Origin: Polytrichum commune | Lineage: Eukaryota; Streptophyta; Polytrichopsida; Polytrichales; Polytrichaceae | Reading direction: 5' to 3' | Assembly: GCA_950295325.1 (NCBI GenBank) | Contig: OX485805.1 | Coordinates: 44,230,758-44,294,757, forward strand | DNA length: 64,000 bases | Shown: positions 22,557-33,400 of the stretch, one piece after another | Position numbering within the stretch: position 1 is the first letter of the stretch | Layout: every line of letters begins with the position of its first letter | The notes under the pieces: model-generated | What the model was told of the DNA's origin: nothing | Database searches by the model: none | The model's input: only the letters and a program-made list of their open reading frames with translations | Position numbers and translations under genes: made by a program

Positions 22557-22869
22557 AGGTAGAGGGGCCCTTTCCCGCTCGAATTTCAGATTGGCATGTT
22601 CATTGAGGAGTTATTAAGGGGGAATCAATCTTGGAAGATGTGCAAAGTACATTGGAAATTGGACCAATTGGAATAATTAATTTTGGATTAATATTGAATT
22701 AGTTATGAATTTTGGAAGGAGAACTCATAGGGGTACCCAAAACTACTCACCCCAAAAATGTACACCATGATTACATAGAAAGTTGAGGTTGGAAGCTATA
22801 ATGTACCTCTTGTTTGGATAGGTCTAGTGAGCGGTTTAAGGACCTGAGCGGGAAAGGGCCCCTCTACCT
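22557..22869. mobile_element. 313-bp MITE with perfect 24-bp terminal inverted repeats
   Basis: Left end AGGTAGAGGGGCCCTTTCCC and right end GGGAAAGGGCCCCTCTACCT are exact inverted copies; identity runs over 24 of 24 bases. The flanks read GACAT-TA and TA-CATGG, and neighbouring array units show the uninterrupted site GACATTACATGG, which fixes the target as TA (or TTA). Perfect ends argue for recent insertion. Non-coding. Confidence 0.85.
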
Positions 22870-24230
22870 TACATGGTTGGGCAAAGGGCAATCACGCCCC
22901 TCCCCCTCCCCTCAACCCAAAAGTTACAAAGACCAACTAGCACTACCACCACCATGGAAACTTTCCCCACTAAGTTGATTAATCGTTATCCACTCTCAAA
23001 TCACCGTTAATATTGAAAACTTATGCAAATTCATACACGGCGCAAATTTTCATGAGAGGCATATGACAACATATGACATTACATAGTCACGTGGTTGATC
23101 AAGGGCGGCACTCGCGTACCCTGAAAAGATACCAATACTGACCTAACACCACCATCACCACAAGTACCAAAGGAGGCTCCCTCACCAGGCTGGCTGATTG
23201 GATGAGAAAACGTAAACTATCAAGTCTCAAGACAAATGGAAGGGAGTGGAAATGGATGAAAACCTCAACTCATCATCCACTCTCACCTCCCCATCTATTA
23301 TGTAGTTCATAAACCCATGCGTTGTGCAAATTTTCTTAAGAAACACTTCATCCATGACATATGACATAATGTAATTGGGTAAGGGGCACGAGTGCCCTCC
23401 AAAAGATACCGAGGCCAACCACCAAGAAAACTTCATGACCATGCCAATCGATTGGATGAGAAAGAGTAACCATCAAGTCCCTGGGGTGGATAAAGTGCCT
23501 CTCCTAAAAATGGATGATTTTTTTTTAGTGATTATCACAACTCATCATCCACTCTTATCTTACAAATACAACTTAGTCCATAAACCCACACATGGCGCAA
23601 ATTTTCAAGAAAGGCATTTCATTAATGACAAATGACATTACATGGTTGGGTGAGGGGCCCACTCACACCAACCAGAAGACACCATACCAACCCACACAAC
23701 CAATGGAACTTCCTTCACCATGCCGATGAAGCAAATGAGAAAGTGTAACCTCCAAGCCCACAAGGCAGATGAAAATGTGTGAAAACATGATGAAAATTGA
23801 TGACTACCACAACTCGACATCCACTCTCATCTCGCCAATCATTTTATAGTCCATTATCCCATGCATGGCATAACATATCATGTGAGACACCCGATCTACT
23901 AAGAATAACGTTACAAGGCTGAGGAGGGGGCGCTCATAGCCTCCAAAACCCTAAAGATACCAAGACCAAGCCACATCACTGAGGAAACCTTCCCTTAGCA
24001 AGCTAATTGATCGGATGAGAAAATGCGACCGTCAATCCCCTAAGGCAAATGAAAGTGGGTGAAAGCAGATGAAATTTGATGACCATCGCAATTCGACATC
24101 CATTTTCATCTCGCTAGCCATTTTGTAGTGCATTATCCCATACATGGCACAAATATTCATGAAAGACACTTCATCCACTACAATTGACGTTACATGGTTA
24201 ATGGGGGGATACTCGCAACCCCCCCAACAA

Positions 24231-24263
24231 AGAAGAAGAAGAAGAAGAAGAAGAAGAAGAAGA
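24231..24263. repeat. (GAA)n microsatellite
   Basis: Eleven uninterrupted AGA/GAA triplets inside one unit of the tandem array; other units have only a short A-rich spot at this place, so the triplet run expanded after the units were duplicated. Confidence 0.8.
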
Positions 24264-25691
24264 CACCAAAACTGATTTGCACAACCAATTGGAGCTTCCC
24301 TAACCAAACATCTTCAGTGGACGAAAACGTGTAATTGTCAATCCTTGGGGACAAACGAGAGTGGGTGGAAGCCTACGAATTTTGATGACCACTACGATTC
24401 AACATTCACATTTAACTTGCTAGTGAACTTGTAATGCATTATCTATGTACAACAGACAATATATATGATGATGGTGAGGCTGTCAGCCTGCTGTTCTGAA
24501 AAGACAGGGGCTCACGGTGAAGTGATGTTGTTATGCATGGGTACAGAGGGCCAGGATGACACGGGTCCATACTGCAATAGTCCCATACATGGCACAAAAT
24601 TTCATGAAAGACACTTCATCCACTACGGATGACGTTTACACAAGGTGGGCAACGGGCGGCCTCCCCAACACAAAAGATACCACCAAGACCGACCCGGCAC
24701 CACTAAGGGAGCTTCCTCCCCTCACTAGGCTGACCGACTGGATGAGAAAGTGGCAACCGTCAACCTCCCCGGAGGCCGATGAAAGCCTGTGCAAAATGGA
24801 TGAAAAACGTGACGTGGCGGATGAAGAGAAGGGGTTAGCTGGCGATCTTTCTTTCTGGTGATGTGGGGAGGGGAGCCTGGGAAGGCCACCCACCCAGTAT
24901 TTCTTGTGGCTAGCAACAGTGACGCCGTTGCTTCCTTGCAATCTTCCTGCGCTTTAAACAACAGCATCGTCGTCGCATCTCGCCCCGATATCAAACCCGA
25001 TCCGTCGCCCCTTTTCTCTCAACTCCCTCAACATTCTTCTCGTCCTTTCCTTCCATTTTCATTCATTCATTCCTTGCTCCGCCGTGCGCAAGCAATCCCA
25101 TCTCCAAACCCAACCCCCAACACCAGCCTCCTCATACAAATGCAACCGCCACTGCTGCCAATATTCTCGTAGACCGACTCGACGCTACTCCCGAAATAGT
25201 TCCTCTTAGTAATCCTCACTCCAACCTCCTACCTCGCTCAATTCTACCTTCCTTGTCTGCGAGAGAGTATCCTCGCAATGCAGGTTTAGTCTCGCTTTTG
25301 TGTGAATTCTCGAGGAATCTGTAAAATTCTTCCAGGAGTTTTGGAGTGATTGCCGTCGCGGTTTTGCGAGCGAGCTGTTTCGCGTTTCGGGTTTTCTGGG
25401 TACTTGGCCAATTTCGAGAAGAAGAAGGGTGTTTTGTTGGGGTTGCGTGTGTGTTCGGTCGTTCTTTCTCCGGTGGGCATTCAGGACGGCTGTAGAATTG
25501 CGGTCGTTCAGAGGAATTTTTCGGAGGGTGGAGATTTGGTGAATTGCGAAGTTGGTCAGGAGGAATTCGATCGTTCTTTCTTTCTTTTTTCGTCCGTCGG
25601 CGGTTGGGGAGATTTGGGCGGGTGTTTTTTTCGTTCGGAGGATTGTTTGAGTTGGATTTGGAGTTGAGGTGTAGCGAGGATTGAAGTGGCA

Positions 25692-25811
25692 ATGCTGGCA
25701 AATTCCAAGGGGTCAAGCAGCTGTTACTGTTGGCGGAGATTAAATTGCAGTAGCAGGGTAGGCACAGTGGGGCAATCACGGCTTTGCAGCGCAGGAACCG
25801 AGTCTTTATGA
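25692..25811 (+). promoter_or_regulatory. AUG-initiated upstream ORF in GGP leader (39 codons, putative)
   Basis: An ATG at 25692 (context GGCAATGC) opens a frame of 39 codons ending TGA at 25809-25811. Its stop overlaps an in-frame ATG (25808) of the longer upstream ORF by ATGA. If the leader is unspliced here, ribosomes would meet this frame before the ACG candidate at 25778, with which it overlaps. Whether this part is in the mature mRNA is not known; a leader intron ending at TTTGCAG (25787) would remove it. Confidence 0.3.
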
Positions 25812-26226
25812 GTGATAAGTTCTACCCCTCTTGTCAAGTGCCCCAATCCCTCTTGTCTTCCCCTTCCCTGCACGGTGGCCGGGGGGCCACTCCATCCGAA
25901 GGCGGTCGTCCCTCCGACCTTTCTGCTCTAGCGGGCGGAGGCCACTCCCCCAACTTCACCCTCCTTGTCTCCTCTACTGCCGCCGCTGCTCCTTCTTCCA
26001 CTTACAACCACACAGGGAGCAGCATTCTCTTGTCGTCTGTGTTTCCTTGGCGAAACAACACAAGAGACAGAGAAGAGGGCACAGAGGAGACAGGGGAGAC
26101 AGAGGGGGGGAGAGGGGGGAAGAATGTTGACAATCAGGAGGGTGGAGACAGTGGTGTCCCTCAACCAGCAGTTGGAGCAAACCCCCGGCTGCGGCCGCGA
26201 CTGCCTCAGCAGCTGCTGCATTCCTG
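25778..26226 (+). promoter_or_regulatory. Candidate ascorbate-responsive upstream ORF of GGP, ACG start, overlapping the main start
   Basis: An ACG at 25778 lies in a strong start context (A at -3, G at +4) and opens a frame that runs on past the main ATG (26124). Its third codon positions are rich in C and T, as in real coding DNA. The peptide has a distinctive part, FYPSCQVPQSLLSSPSLHGG then GRGATPSEGGRPSDL and HSPNFTLL, about 62 residues from the ACG. Plant GGP genes are known (Laing et al. 2015, Plant Cell) to carry a conserved, ACG-initiated upstream ORF of 60-65 residues through which high ascorbate represses translation. Here the frame does not stop after 62 residues; with exon 1 joined to exon 2 it ends at a TAA (27441-27443) just behind the junction. 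An in-frame ATG lies at 25808. Identity to the known peptide is not confirmed. Confidence 0.6.
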
Positions 26227-29200
26227 GTACACATCCATCCCGACCCGACCCAACCCAATTGAATTGAAATTTCTTCGCAACGTAATCTGCTACATTTTGT
26301 CGGGTTCTTGTTTGGAAATTTTCCGACGGCTTTGTTTTGCAATTTGTTGTTGTGAGCATGATGCATGGAGTCGTCTTGCTGGGCCTTTCGTCGAGTTTGT
26401 CGTTCAGAGAGTTTTCATTCATTTATCTCGCAGTTTGTTGTCGTCAGCATGATTCGTGGGGTCGGCAGTGGTGGTAGTGCTGCTACGATCATGCAGGTCT
26501 TGTTCAAGATGGGATATACTGGCTTCTGCAGCTGCGGTTTTATTCGCGTTTTTGTGGACAAAGTTGCTTTGAATCTTATTACTGTTGTGGGCATTCATAG
26601 AGTTGTCAATGATGGAAGCAATGGAAATGCTATGAATAGGTTGGTCTCATGCGATTTGAGCGGCTCCTGTCGCAACAGCTGAATTACTGAAGGATGTCAC
26701 ACATTTTATCTTGTCGTGTTTTTGTTCAGAAAGTTTCTGAGAATATCATTTGTATGTGTACACATCCTTGACCTCTATCCAACTTAGTCTTCATAAGCAC
26801 TACACCGATATATGCAATTGGGTTGCCCCACGCTAGTTAATCGGCATTCCACACTATGAATATATGTTACCACAGTATAAATATGCAAGAGTGGTCATTG
26901 TTGTGAATATCCATGGAATTTCAGTACTACAAGTGTGCTGGTAATGGCTATGACCATGAGAGTTAGTGCCTTGTCACTCCCACAGCAATGGTGGAGTTAT
27001 AGAAGTCTTATGTTCTATTTTGTCGTGTTGTGTCCAGAAATCGTCCAATATTTTTTGTTTCGTAATCTGTTGTGAATATTTGTGGAGCTGGTGATGGAAG
27101 TGTTTGGGAGTGACGGTTATGGCTACAGATAGGTCCTACTGTGAGGGTTAGTGGGCTCCTGTAGCAATGGTTGAGTTATCGAGAGATGCCACTGGTCGCA
27201 ATTATTTTTTACTGTTCTGGAACAGTGCATTATTGATATGGGGAAATGGCGGACAAATGGAGGATTTTTTTTTATTACTATTTTTTTCTCCTGGATTTCC
27301 ACTCGTTTCTGGATGATGGGTAGGTGTGGTGTAGGTGTGTTCATGTTGTACTGTGCCACTGGGATTTACAGCCAACAGTGAATTGATTATTGGCGTTTAT
27401 TTTATTTTATTTATTTATTTTTGGGATTTTGTACAGGAGCTAAGTTGCCACTGTACACATTTGGTGTAAGAAAATCTCTTTCTTCAAACAAGAGGGCGCA
27501 TTTCGGAGGTGATGACCATTGTGTACCTGATGACCTTGGGGTGGCCGATGGCGAGGGGCTGGGTGACCCAGAGCCCAACTATTTCCTCGACGAATTACTC
27601 CTAGCTCAGGTGCGTGATTTTGCAATCTTAATGTTTCAATCGAGTACTGGAGTCAATGATTTACTTTATTTGGCACACTAAGAATTTCGTGTGACTTCTC
27701 AGGTATCTGAGATTTTATTTTCTTACTTTTTGACAGTGGGAGGATCGTATGGTCCGAGGGCTCTTCCGGTATGACGTGACAGCATGCGAGACCAAGGTAC
27801 GAAGAAGGAAACTTTGGGGAGGTTTTTGGATTTCTTAAAAGTAGTCTAATGGAGAAGAATTTGGTGCTCTACAGAATTATAAATTCTTCAATGCCACCGC
27901 CTTTGTCGTCACCACAGACCAGCTATACATCTGAACAGGAGGACGAAGAGTTAACTTTGAATTTAATCTTAAAATTTGAATTCGTTTCTCAAGAGTTTTG
28001 CATCATGTGGGCGACCTTTGATCTGAGGGGGTAATTTCATCACTTGCAGATGATTCCCGGGGAGTATGGATTTGTGGCACAGCTCAATGAAGGCAGGCAT
28101 TTGAAGAAGCGCCCCACAGAATTTCGAGTGGATCAAGTTCTCCAGCCATTTGATGGCAAGAAGTTCAATTTCACAAAAGTTGGCCAAGAGGAGGTTCTTT
28201 TCCAGTTCGGTCCCAGCGAGGATGGTGTAAGTCAGTACTATGAGAAGGCACCTGTCGTGACCAGTCCCAATGTGGTGGCCATCAATGTAAGTATTTGATC
28301 TTGTATCATTCTTCTGTGTTGCAGTTATTGTTTAATCACAATGTCACCAGAAAGGTTACTGACTATTGCATCCCATACATGGTTTTCAGTGCTCTTTACA
28401 AAATCAATAGTGCTTCGAAAAGGGTGGAAGGTAGGGTAAACTAGTGTGCAAGGGCAGAATCAACTCTTATAATCCTTTTTTGTTCTTTTCTTTTGGGTGC
28501 AGGTGAGTCCCATTGAATACGGACATGTTTTGTTGGTCCCTCGAGTGTTGGATTGTTTGCCTCAGAAAATTGACCAGGACACATTTTTATTAGCCTTACA
28601 CATGGCAGCTGAGGCCAACAATCCGTACTTCCGTCTAGGTTACAACAGCCTGGGAGCATTCGCCACCATCAATCACCTTCATTTCCAGGTATGCTTCATA
28701 TCGCGAATTTCTAGGTGTATACTTTGCATTTCCACTCTTGCATCATTTCGAGCATTTTGTTTGTAATTCACCTTTGTGACAAGATATCAAGAATGAGAGC
28801 AGTCAGCGCATGTTCATGCAATTGATCGGAGGTATATGGGTGTTCTTTTGTTACTTTTAAAAAATAATTCCTATATTTGATTGGTGTGTGGTTTGGTGAG
28901 GGTCAAATTAACAAACACCATAAGGACACATGTTCAATAGAGATTAAACTACGTCTTCAAGTTTGATTCACTTTTCCTCACTTAATAGTGAACACAATTG
29001 GAGGACCTATGTATTTAATTGAGTAATTAACAAACATGCACTTGGGATAATCATAACTATAATCAGGGAATGGCTGATTTGCAATCAATTTTGGGTTGAT
29101 TCTTCATTGTAGATTTGCTAATACAACACAAAGTTTCATAATGTAAATGTTATCGCTAGAATTTGGATAACATGAAGTATAAATACAATGACACCTATAT

Positions 29201-29955
29201 ACCTTACCCACTTTTCAAATTTCAAATTTCTGTTTGTGTGTCTCATTTATTGTCGAGGAGACATATGTGTGGGTGTTTTAACAAAATGGAAATTTTGTTT
29301 CCAGGCCTACTACTTGGCAGCCCCGTTCCCAATTGAGAGGGCACCCACGACCCGAATCCCGAACCGCCGGAGAAAAGGAGGTGTGAAAGTGTACGAGCTC
29401 ACAAAATATCCTGTGCGAGGTCTTGTTTTCGAGATTTGCAACTCACTCGACGACCTCGCAGAAGCCGTTGCGAATTCCTGCATTTATCTTCAGGACGCCA
29501 ACATTCCCTATAACGTGCTCATCACCGACCGGGGCGCGCGGGTGTTTGTGCTCCCTCAGTGTTTCGCCGAAAGGCAAGCCCGGGGGGAAGTTGATCAAAC
29601 CATCTTGGACACACAGGTTAACCCCGCCGTGTGGGAAATCAGCGGACACATTGTGCTCAAACGGCGGTCGGATTATGACGAGGCTACAGAAGATTATGCA
29701 TGGAAACTCCTCGCAGAGGTGTCCCTTCCCAAGGAGCGATTCGAGGAGGTTAAAAAGGAGTGTCTGAATGCGGCATTCGAAGGAGGGAAACCGTTCCCTT
29801 CGTCGGATTTCCACTTGAAATCATCAACCGATTTGTTGGTCACGCCTTCTCTTGAGAAGAATATCGCCGCGTCGTTTGGGAGTATGACGAAGAATGGATC
29901 GTTGGACGGGGTTGTTCCCGACCACGGCAGCAATGGTGTGAGTGTAGAAGTTTAG
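26124..29955 (+). CDS. GGP: GDP-L-galactose phosphorylase, vitamin C synthesis (six coding exons)
   Basis: Exons 26124-26226, 27437-27609, 27737-27796, 28050-28286, 28503-28688 and 29305-29955 join in phase (all GT/AG) to 469 residues; Arabidopsis VTC2 has about 442. The enzyme converts GDP-L-galactose and phosphate to L-galactose-1-phosphate and GDP, the committed and controlling step of the Smirnoff-Wheeler ascorbate pathway. It belongs to the HIT superfamily: the signature HLHFQ ends exon 5 (H249, H251, Q253), and by family analogy H251 is the nucleophile. Other family blocks: CGRDCLSSCCIPGAKLPLY (exons 1-2), RYDVTACETK, GFVAQLNEGRHLKKRPTEFR, NPYFRLGYNSLGAFATINHL, TQVNPAVWEISGHIVLKR. The start is the first ATG before MLTIRRVETVVSLNQQ, as in the family. 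The leader is long and GC-rich with upstream ORFs. No defects seen. The ~50 C-terminal residues are poorly conserved in the family. Confidence 0.95.
26410..27200 (+). repeat. Degenerate ~300-bp tandem repeats filling GGP intron 1
   Basis: Blocks TTTTGTCGTGTT, TTCAGAAAG, GTAATCTGTTGTGA-like, GAGCATGATTCGTGGGGTCG, and later TATGGCTA/TATGAATAGGTTGGT, GGCTCCTGTAGCAA and GGTTGAGTTAT-like text recur around 26290-26490, 26630-26760, 26940-27110 and 27115-27190. The order suggests about three units of roughly 300 bp that have drifted far apart. They do not touch the splice sites. Confidence 0.5.
28838..29215 (+). repeat. Dispersed repeat family 1 copy inside GGP intron 5
   Basis: Collinear with 10735-11115: TTTGATTGGTGTGTGGTTTG, CACCATAAGGACACATGTT, CTTAATAGTGAACACAATTG, GGACCTATGTATTTAATTGA, GATAATCATAACTATAAT, TTGTAGATTTGCTAATAC and an AATGACACCTATATACCTT end. 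It makes up more than half of the 616-bp intron and ends about 90 bp before the acceptor. Confidence 0.7.
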
Positions 29956-30319
29956 GGCTCTTACCCATTCTGTATAAATTGTTGGGTAATAGCGGGACAT
30001 ATTCTATAGTATGCTGCAGCACCTTCGAGGTCTCGTCACATATGATAATGTCAGTTGTTACAATAATTTGTGAATACTGAGGATGTGAGAGTCCCTTCTT
30101 GTTTTACTTTTTGTACTACCATTTTCTGGCTACACCGATGCCAGTGCATTACTTCCACAAGCAAGAACTGTCTGGAATTCAGTCAAGCTCCTTGTATCTC
30201 ATACTGTATCTCCTTCTGACCATAACATTGGTGGCAAGAAATAAAAATTCCCAAAACTTTCTGACACTGAATGCACTGGAATTGCTTTTGAACATAAAGT
30301 ATGCGGATGTAACTCCTGT

Positions 30320-30670
30320 CACTTCTTTTGATTGGACACCTATATTGATCGGTGTGTGTAAGAAGAGGACCAATGAACAAACACCATAAAGACACATGTT
30401 TATAAGCAATTGCACTACATCTTCAAATTATTTTAACTATTTCACATTCAATATTGAACATCACAATTGGGAAGACTTATGTATTCATTTGAGAAATTCA
30501 CTTCCAAAAACCATAACCAATCCAGGGGAAGTTCAATACTTCAAGCCGATTGTTTCGCTGGTACTTCCGTGTAGATTTGCTAAATGCACCACAAGCTTCG
30601 TCATGCAAATGTAATCAGCTGAAGTTGGAGAGCATGAAGAATGAATCCAATAGCACCCACATACTTCAAT
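30320..30670 (+). repeat. Dispersed repeat family 1 copy downstream of GGP
   Basis: Shares GATTGG..ACCTATATTGATCGG, CAAACACCATAAAGACACA, CATTCAATATTGAACATCAC, GACTTATGTATTCATTTGAG, CCATAACCAATC, GTAGATTTGCTAAATGCAC and an AATAGCACCCACATAC end with the other copies. Begins about 360 bp after the GGP stop, so it may lie at or just beyond the 3' UTR. Confidence 0.6.
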
Positions 30671-30804
30671 GTCGAGTGGTATTGCAAATGGTGAACACAA
30701 AGCTACGCCATATTGTTACTAGCTATCATTGTATTGGCACTTTGAAGATTGTGTGTTTTGTTGGTTGTGAGACTTCCATGTAGAATGTTAACTGCAGCAG
30801 TGTC

Positions 30805-31260
30805 AGGGAGATTTTTGGGCACAATCAGTCGAACTCCTAGTGTTCTCAAGTCCAACTGGTTACATGTTGTGATCTTTTGGTTTTGCTTTATTAATTTGAG
30901 GTATATTCCATAGATTCTTTTAAAGTGATGGGTACTTTTATTGAAGTCTTGAAATTCAACTGGTTGTTTCTCAAACTTGTCCAGTTCATCTGTAAACTAC
31001 ACTAAATATTGTATTTAGTGTCACATACCTTACGTTTGGAGTTAAGGAATGATATAAATATTTACTAAATATCTCACTTTTTGTCAACAAAGGTCAAATT
31101 GGTTGTTTGAACATTATAAAACATTACCACCTGTACTTGGTAAAATCTTATGTTAATAATAGAAATATATAGCACTATGTAACTCTAAATAATAAGCAAC
31201 ACTAAACATCATATTTAGTGTAGTGGTCAGTTCTCCCCATTCAACGATCTACATAAATAA
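30805..31260 (+). repeat. Dispersed repeat family 3 copy, split by a MITE
   Basis: From GGAGATTTTTGGGCACAATC through CAACTGGTTACATGTTGTG to CATCTGTAAAC it follows 8815-9010; after the MITE (31000-31220) it resumes GGTCAGTTCTCCCC, matching CGCCGGTTCTCCCC of the intact copy. Many ACCGGTT words have changed to ACTGGTT, i.e. C to T as expected from methylated cytosine decay. Confidence 0.65.
31000..31220. mobile_element. 221-bp MITE, CACTAAATA ends, TA duplication, proven by empty site
   Basis: Begins CACTAAATATTGTATTTAG and ends CATATTTAGTG, flanked by TA at 30998-30999 and 31221-31222. The related family-3 copy near 9015 reads GTAAC-TA-ACCGCCGG across the same spot without insert, so the target TA was duplicated. 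The first 22 bases are themselves palindromic. Same family as 3780-4173. Confidence 0.8.
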
Positions 31261-31647
31261 AGAAATAATCAATGTCGGGCAATCTGATGTGAGTTTGAGC
31301 TTGTTGGCCCTACCCTGCTCAAGAATCCTTTTGGTGCAAGGTGGGGTTTACCGCCTACCTTGCGGTGGGTGGGCTCATTGATCTACAATTATAAGTTCCA
31401 CCAAATAGAAGATTCTCAACATGTTGTCAAAGTGACTGTTGTTCTACATGCACTTTTGGTTAAAGAAAGTGCATGTTTGACCACTTGCCTTCAATCGCAT
31501 GGAATGTCTGCAAGTCAGTCTAGTGGCCTAGCTTAAACCCTAGACCCAAAGCAACCCAAATCTCCCTTTTTCCAAAAACCTTTTTAACCCCCAGTTGGGA
31601 ATTTTTTTATGTGCGTATATGTCTAGGGATTCAAAAAGTTTCCCACG

Positions 31648-31855
31648 TGTAAGGTGCGTGTGCCTAAAGTGGACACTTCTAGCATTCCAACATATGTAGG
31701 GGTTTGACAATCCAAGAAAAATTACATGAACACAACAGTAAATCCAAACGAGGAACATGTGAGTTGGTCTTGTTATTTCCAAAATGAATGTGGATATCTT
31801 ATGAATTCTCAAACTGGTGGTCATAGATTTTCTTGAATGGTTTTCTTTCAGAAAT
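31648..31855 (+). repeat. Dispersed direct repeat, partner at 37897-38105
   Basis: Both copies share GTGTGCCTAAA, TGGACACTTC, CATTCCAACAT, TTTGACAATCCAAGAAAA, ATGAGGAACATG/ACGAGGAACATG, GAGTTGG(T/A)CTTGTTATTT and TATCTTATGAATTCT in the same order over about 205 bp. Function unknown. Just upstream, 31530-31640 is also repeated at 31945-32065 (ACCCAAAGTGACC-like and AAAAGTTTC words). Confidence 0.55.
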
Positions 31856-33214
31856 TTACATTTAAGAATTGAATTTGTACTTATGTGCTAGAAACCATTT
31901 GAGACCACAAACCAATTTAGGATTACATACCTTATTGGCTTTTAAGCCCTGGACCCAAAGTGACCAAAAAGAGGTCACGCCCTTTTTCGGAAACCTTTTA
32001 AACCCTAGCTAATTGTGGGTTTTTTCATGTGTATATATTTCTAGGGTTATAAAAAGTTTCTGACATGTAGAGGGCTATCAAGTCCCCACCAAAGTGTGTG
32101 ATCACATGTTTTCAAGCCGACCTTTTGTGTTGAATATTCCTTTCTTATAAAATGTACCACACTCAATATTGTATTTAGTGTCACTTACTACTTGGAATCA
32201 TGCAATGCTATAACTATTTATTTTATATCTCAATTTCTTACCAACAAAGGTCAAATTGGTTGTTTGCATTATATAAACATTCACATCCTAATAAAATTTG
32301 GTAAAATTACATCAATAGCAAACAAATATGGCATTGTGTCTTGGAGTTCAACGACTATGTTGTTAGTTCCAACTGTAACTGTAAAGATGTAGTTTGCTAA
32401 AAAAATATTATTATTAATAAATGATAAAAATTTTGACAACTTTCTTTTGTATGTCAAATCCAAGAGGAATATACCACTTCATCTCTTTAAAAAATTCTAA
32501 TGGAGTTTTGGACACAATAAAAGTGAAATTTTGTTGTTGATAACTTCATCTTAAGTCCTTTCTAGTGACCCCTTAATGAAGTAGAGTTATTCTTCTCACG
32601 AGGTTGTGATTGAAAAACAAATCTGATTTCATTTTTATTTTGCAAACAAATCCTTTTGTGTGATTTTTTTACCCATGTCACAATGTTAGAATCTAAAAAT
32701 CTCATTTTCAAACCTACAGATACAATCTTGAGGTGTTTTGTAACAACATTGAAAAGTCTTTCTTCCTAAGTCATTTCAATCTTCAAAGAACACACTTTGA
32801 CCTTTTAAGAGTCGAAACTTATGGGTCAAATTGTTAGCTTGAGTTGAACTTATATATGCTAGAAAGTACAAGAATAGCAACTCGCGGTATTTGTGCACTA
32901 CACCATTCATGGTATTTGGTGTCATTTACTATATACAGTGTCACAATATTACATAACATTACTCAACTGATGAGCTTTTCTTCAACTGTCCAAACTTCAT
33001 ATTCAATCTATAGCAATAAGATTCTAGTATCTAGAACCTTTATTCTCGAATCTACTGCCATGCCCATGAACACAACTCATCAATTGAGTAATGTTATGTA
33101 CAAGCATCCAATGAGATTATAGTAATTTATCAAATAAGACCATTTATGTTCTATAATTCAACCTTTGCTAGTAAAAATCAATTTCTAGGGTAAGAAACTG
33201 TAGCATTGTGTGTA

Positions 33215-33400
33215 AGAAATTGGTCAAGATCCTAGTGTTTCCAAGTCCAACCGGTTACATCTTGTGGTCTTTCCGATTTTCTTTAATATTTTGATTCATA
33301 TTTTAAAGAGTCCTCTAAAATGATGGGTATTTTTTCTAAGGTCTTGAACTTCAACCGGTTATTTCTCAAACTCAACCAGTGCATCGACAAATAGCAGTTG
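33215..33400 (+). repeat. Dispersed repeat family 3 copy
   Basis: Reads GGTCAAGATCCTAGTGTTTC, GTCCAACCGGTTACATCTTG, TCCTCTAAAATGATGGGTAT, CTTCAACCGGTTATTTCTCA and AACTCAACCAGTGCATC as in 8815-9030. Lacks the last 30 bases of the family. Confidence 0.6.

Larger units (their letters stand above)
22290..24850. repeat. Tandem array of ~260-bp units (about 8 copies) upstream of GGP
   Basis: The unit contains in order: CATCCACTCTCA(C/T)CT, TTATGTAGT..AT, CCCATGCATGGCGCAAAT, TTCATGAGAGGCA, TTCATCCA..GA, ATGACATTACATGGTTG, GGGGC.CTC, a run of A/C with GATACCAA, then CTTCC..CACCA, GATTGGATGAGAAA.TGTAACC.TCAA and GGATGAAAGTGGGTGAAA. Copies begin near 22440, 22985, 23270, 23540, 23810, 24085, 24370 and 24570 with 10-25% divergence. 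One copy is split by the MITE at 22557-22869. The last copy runs to about 100 bp before the probable GGP leader. Confidence 0.7.

Noticed and set aside
25216-25779. Minus-strand 187-residue frame in the GGP leader
   Set aside because: Composition-driven (P, N, K, R rich) and opposite to the expressed leader; no motif, no conserved look.
26280-26452. Continuation of the upstream ORF frame into GGP intron 1 with a protein-like end (VVQRVFIHLSRSLLSSA)
   Set aside because: It would need retention of intron 1 and would destroy GGP; the donor at 26227 and acceptor at 27436 give the family reading exactly.
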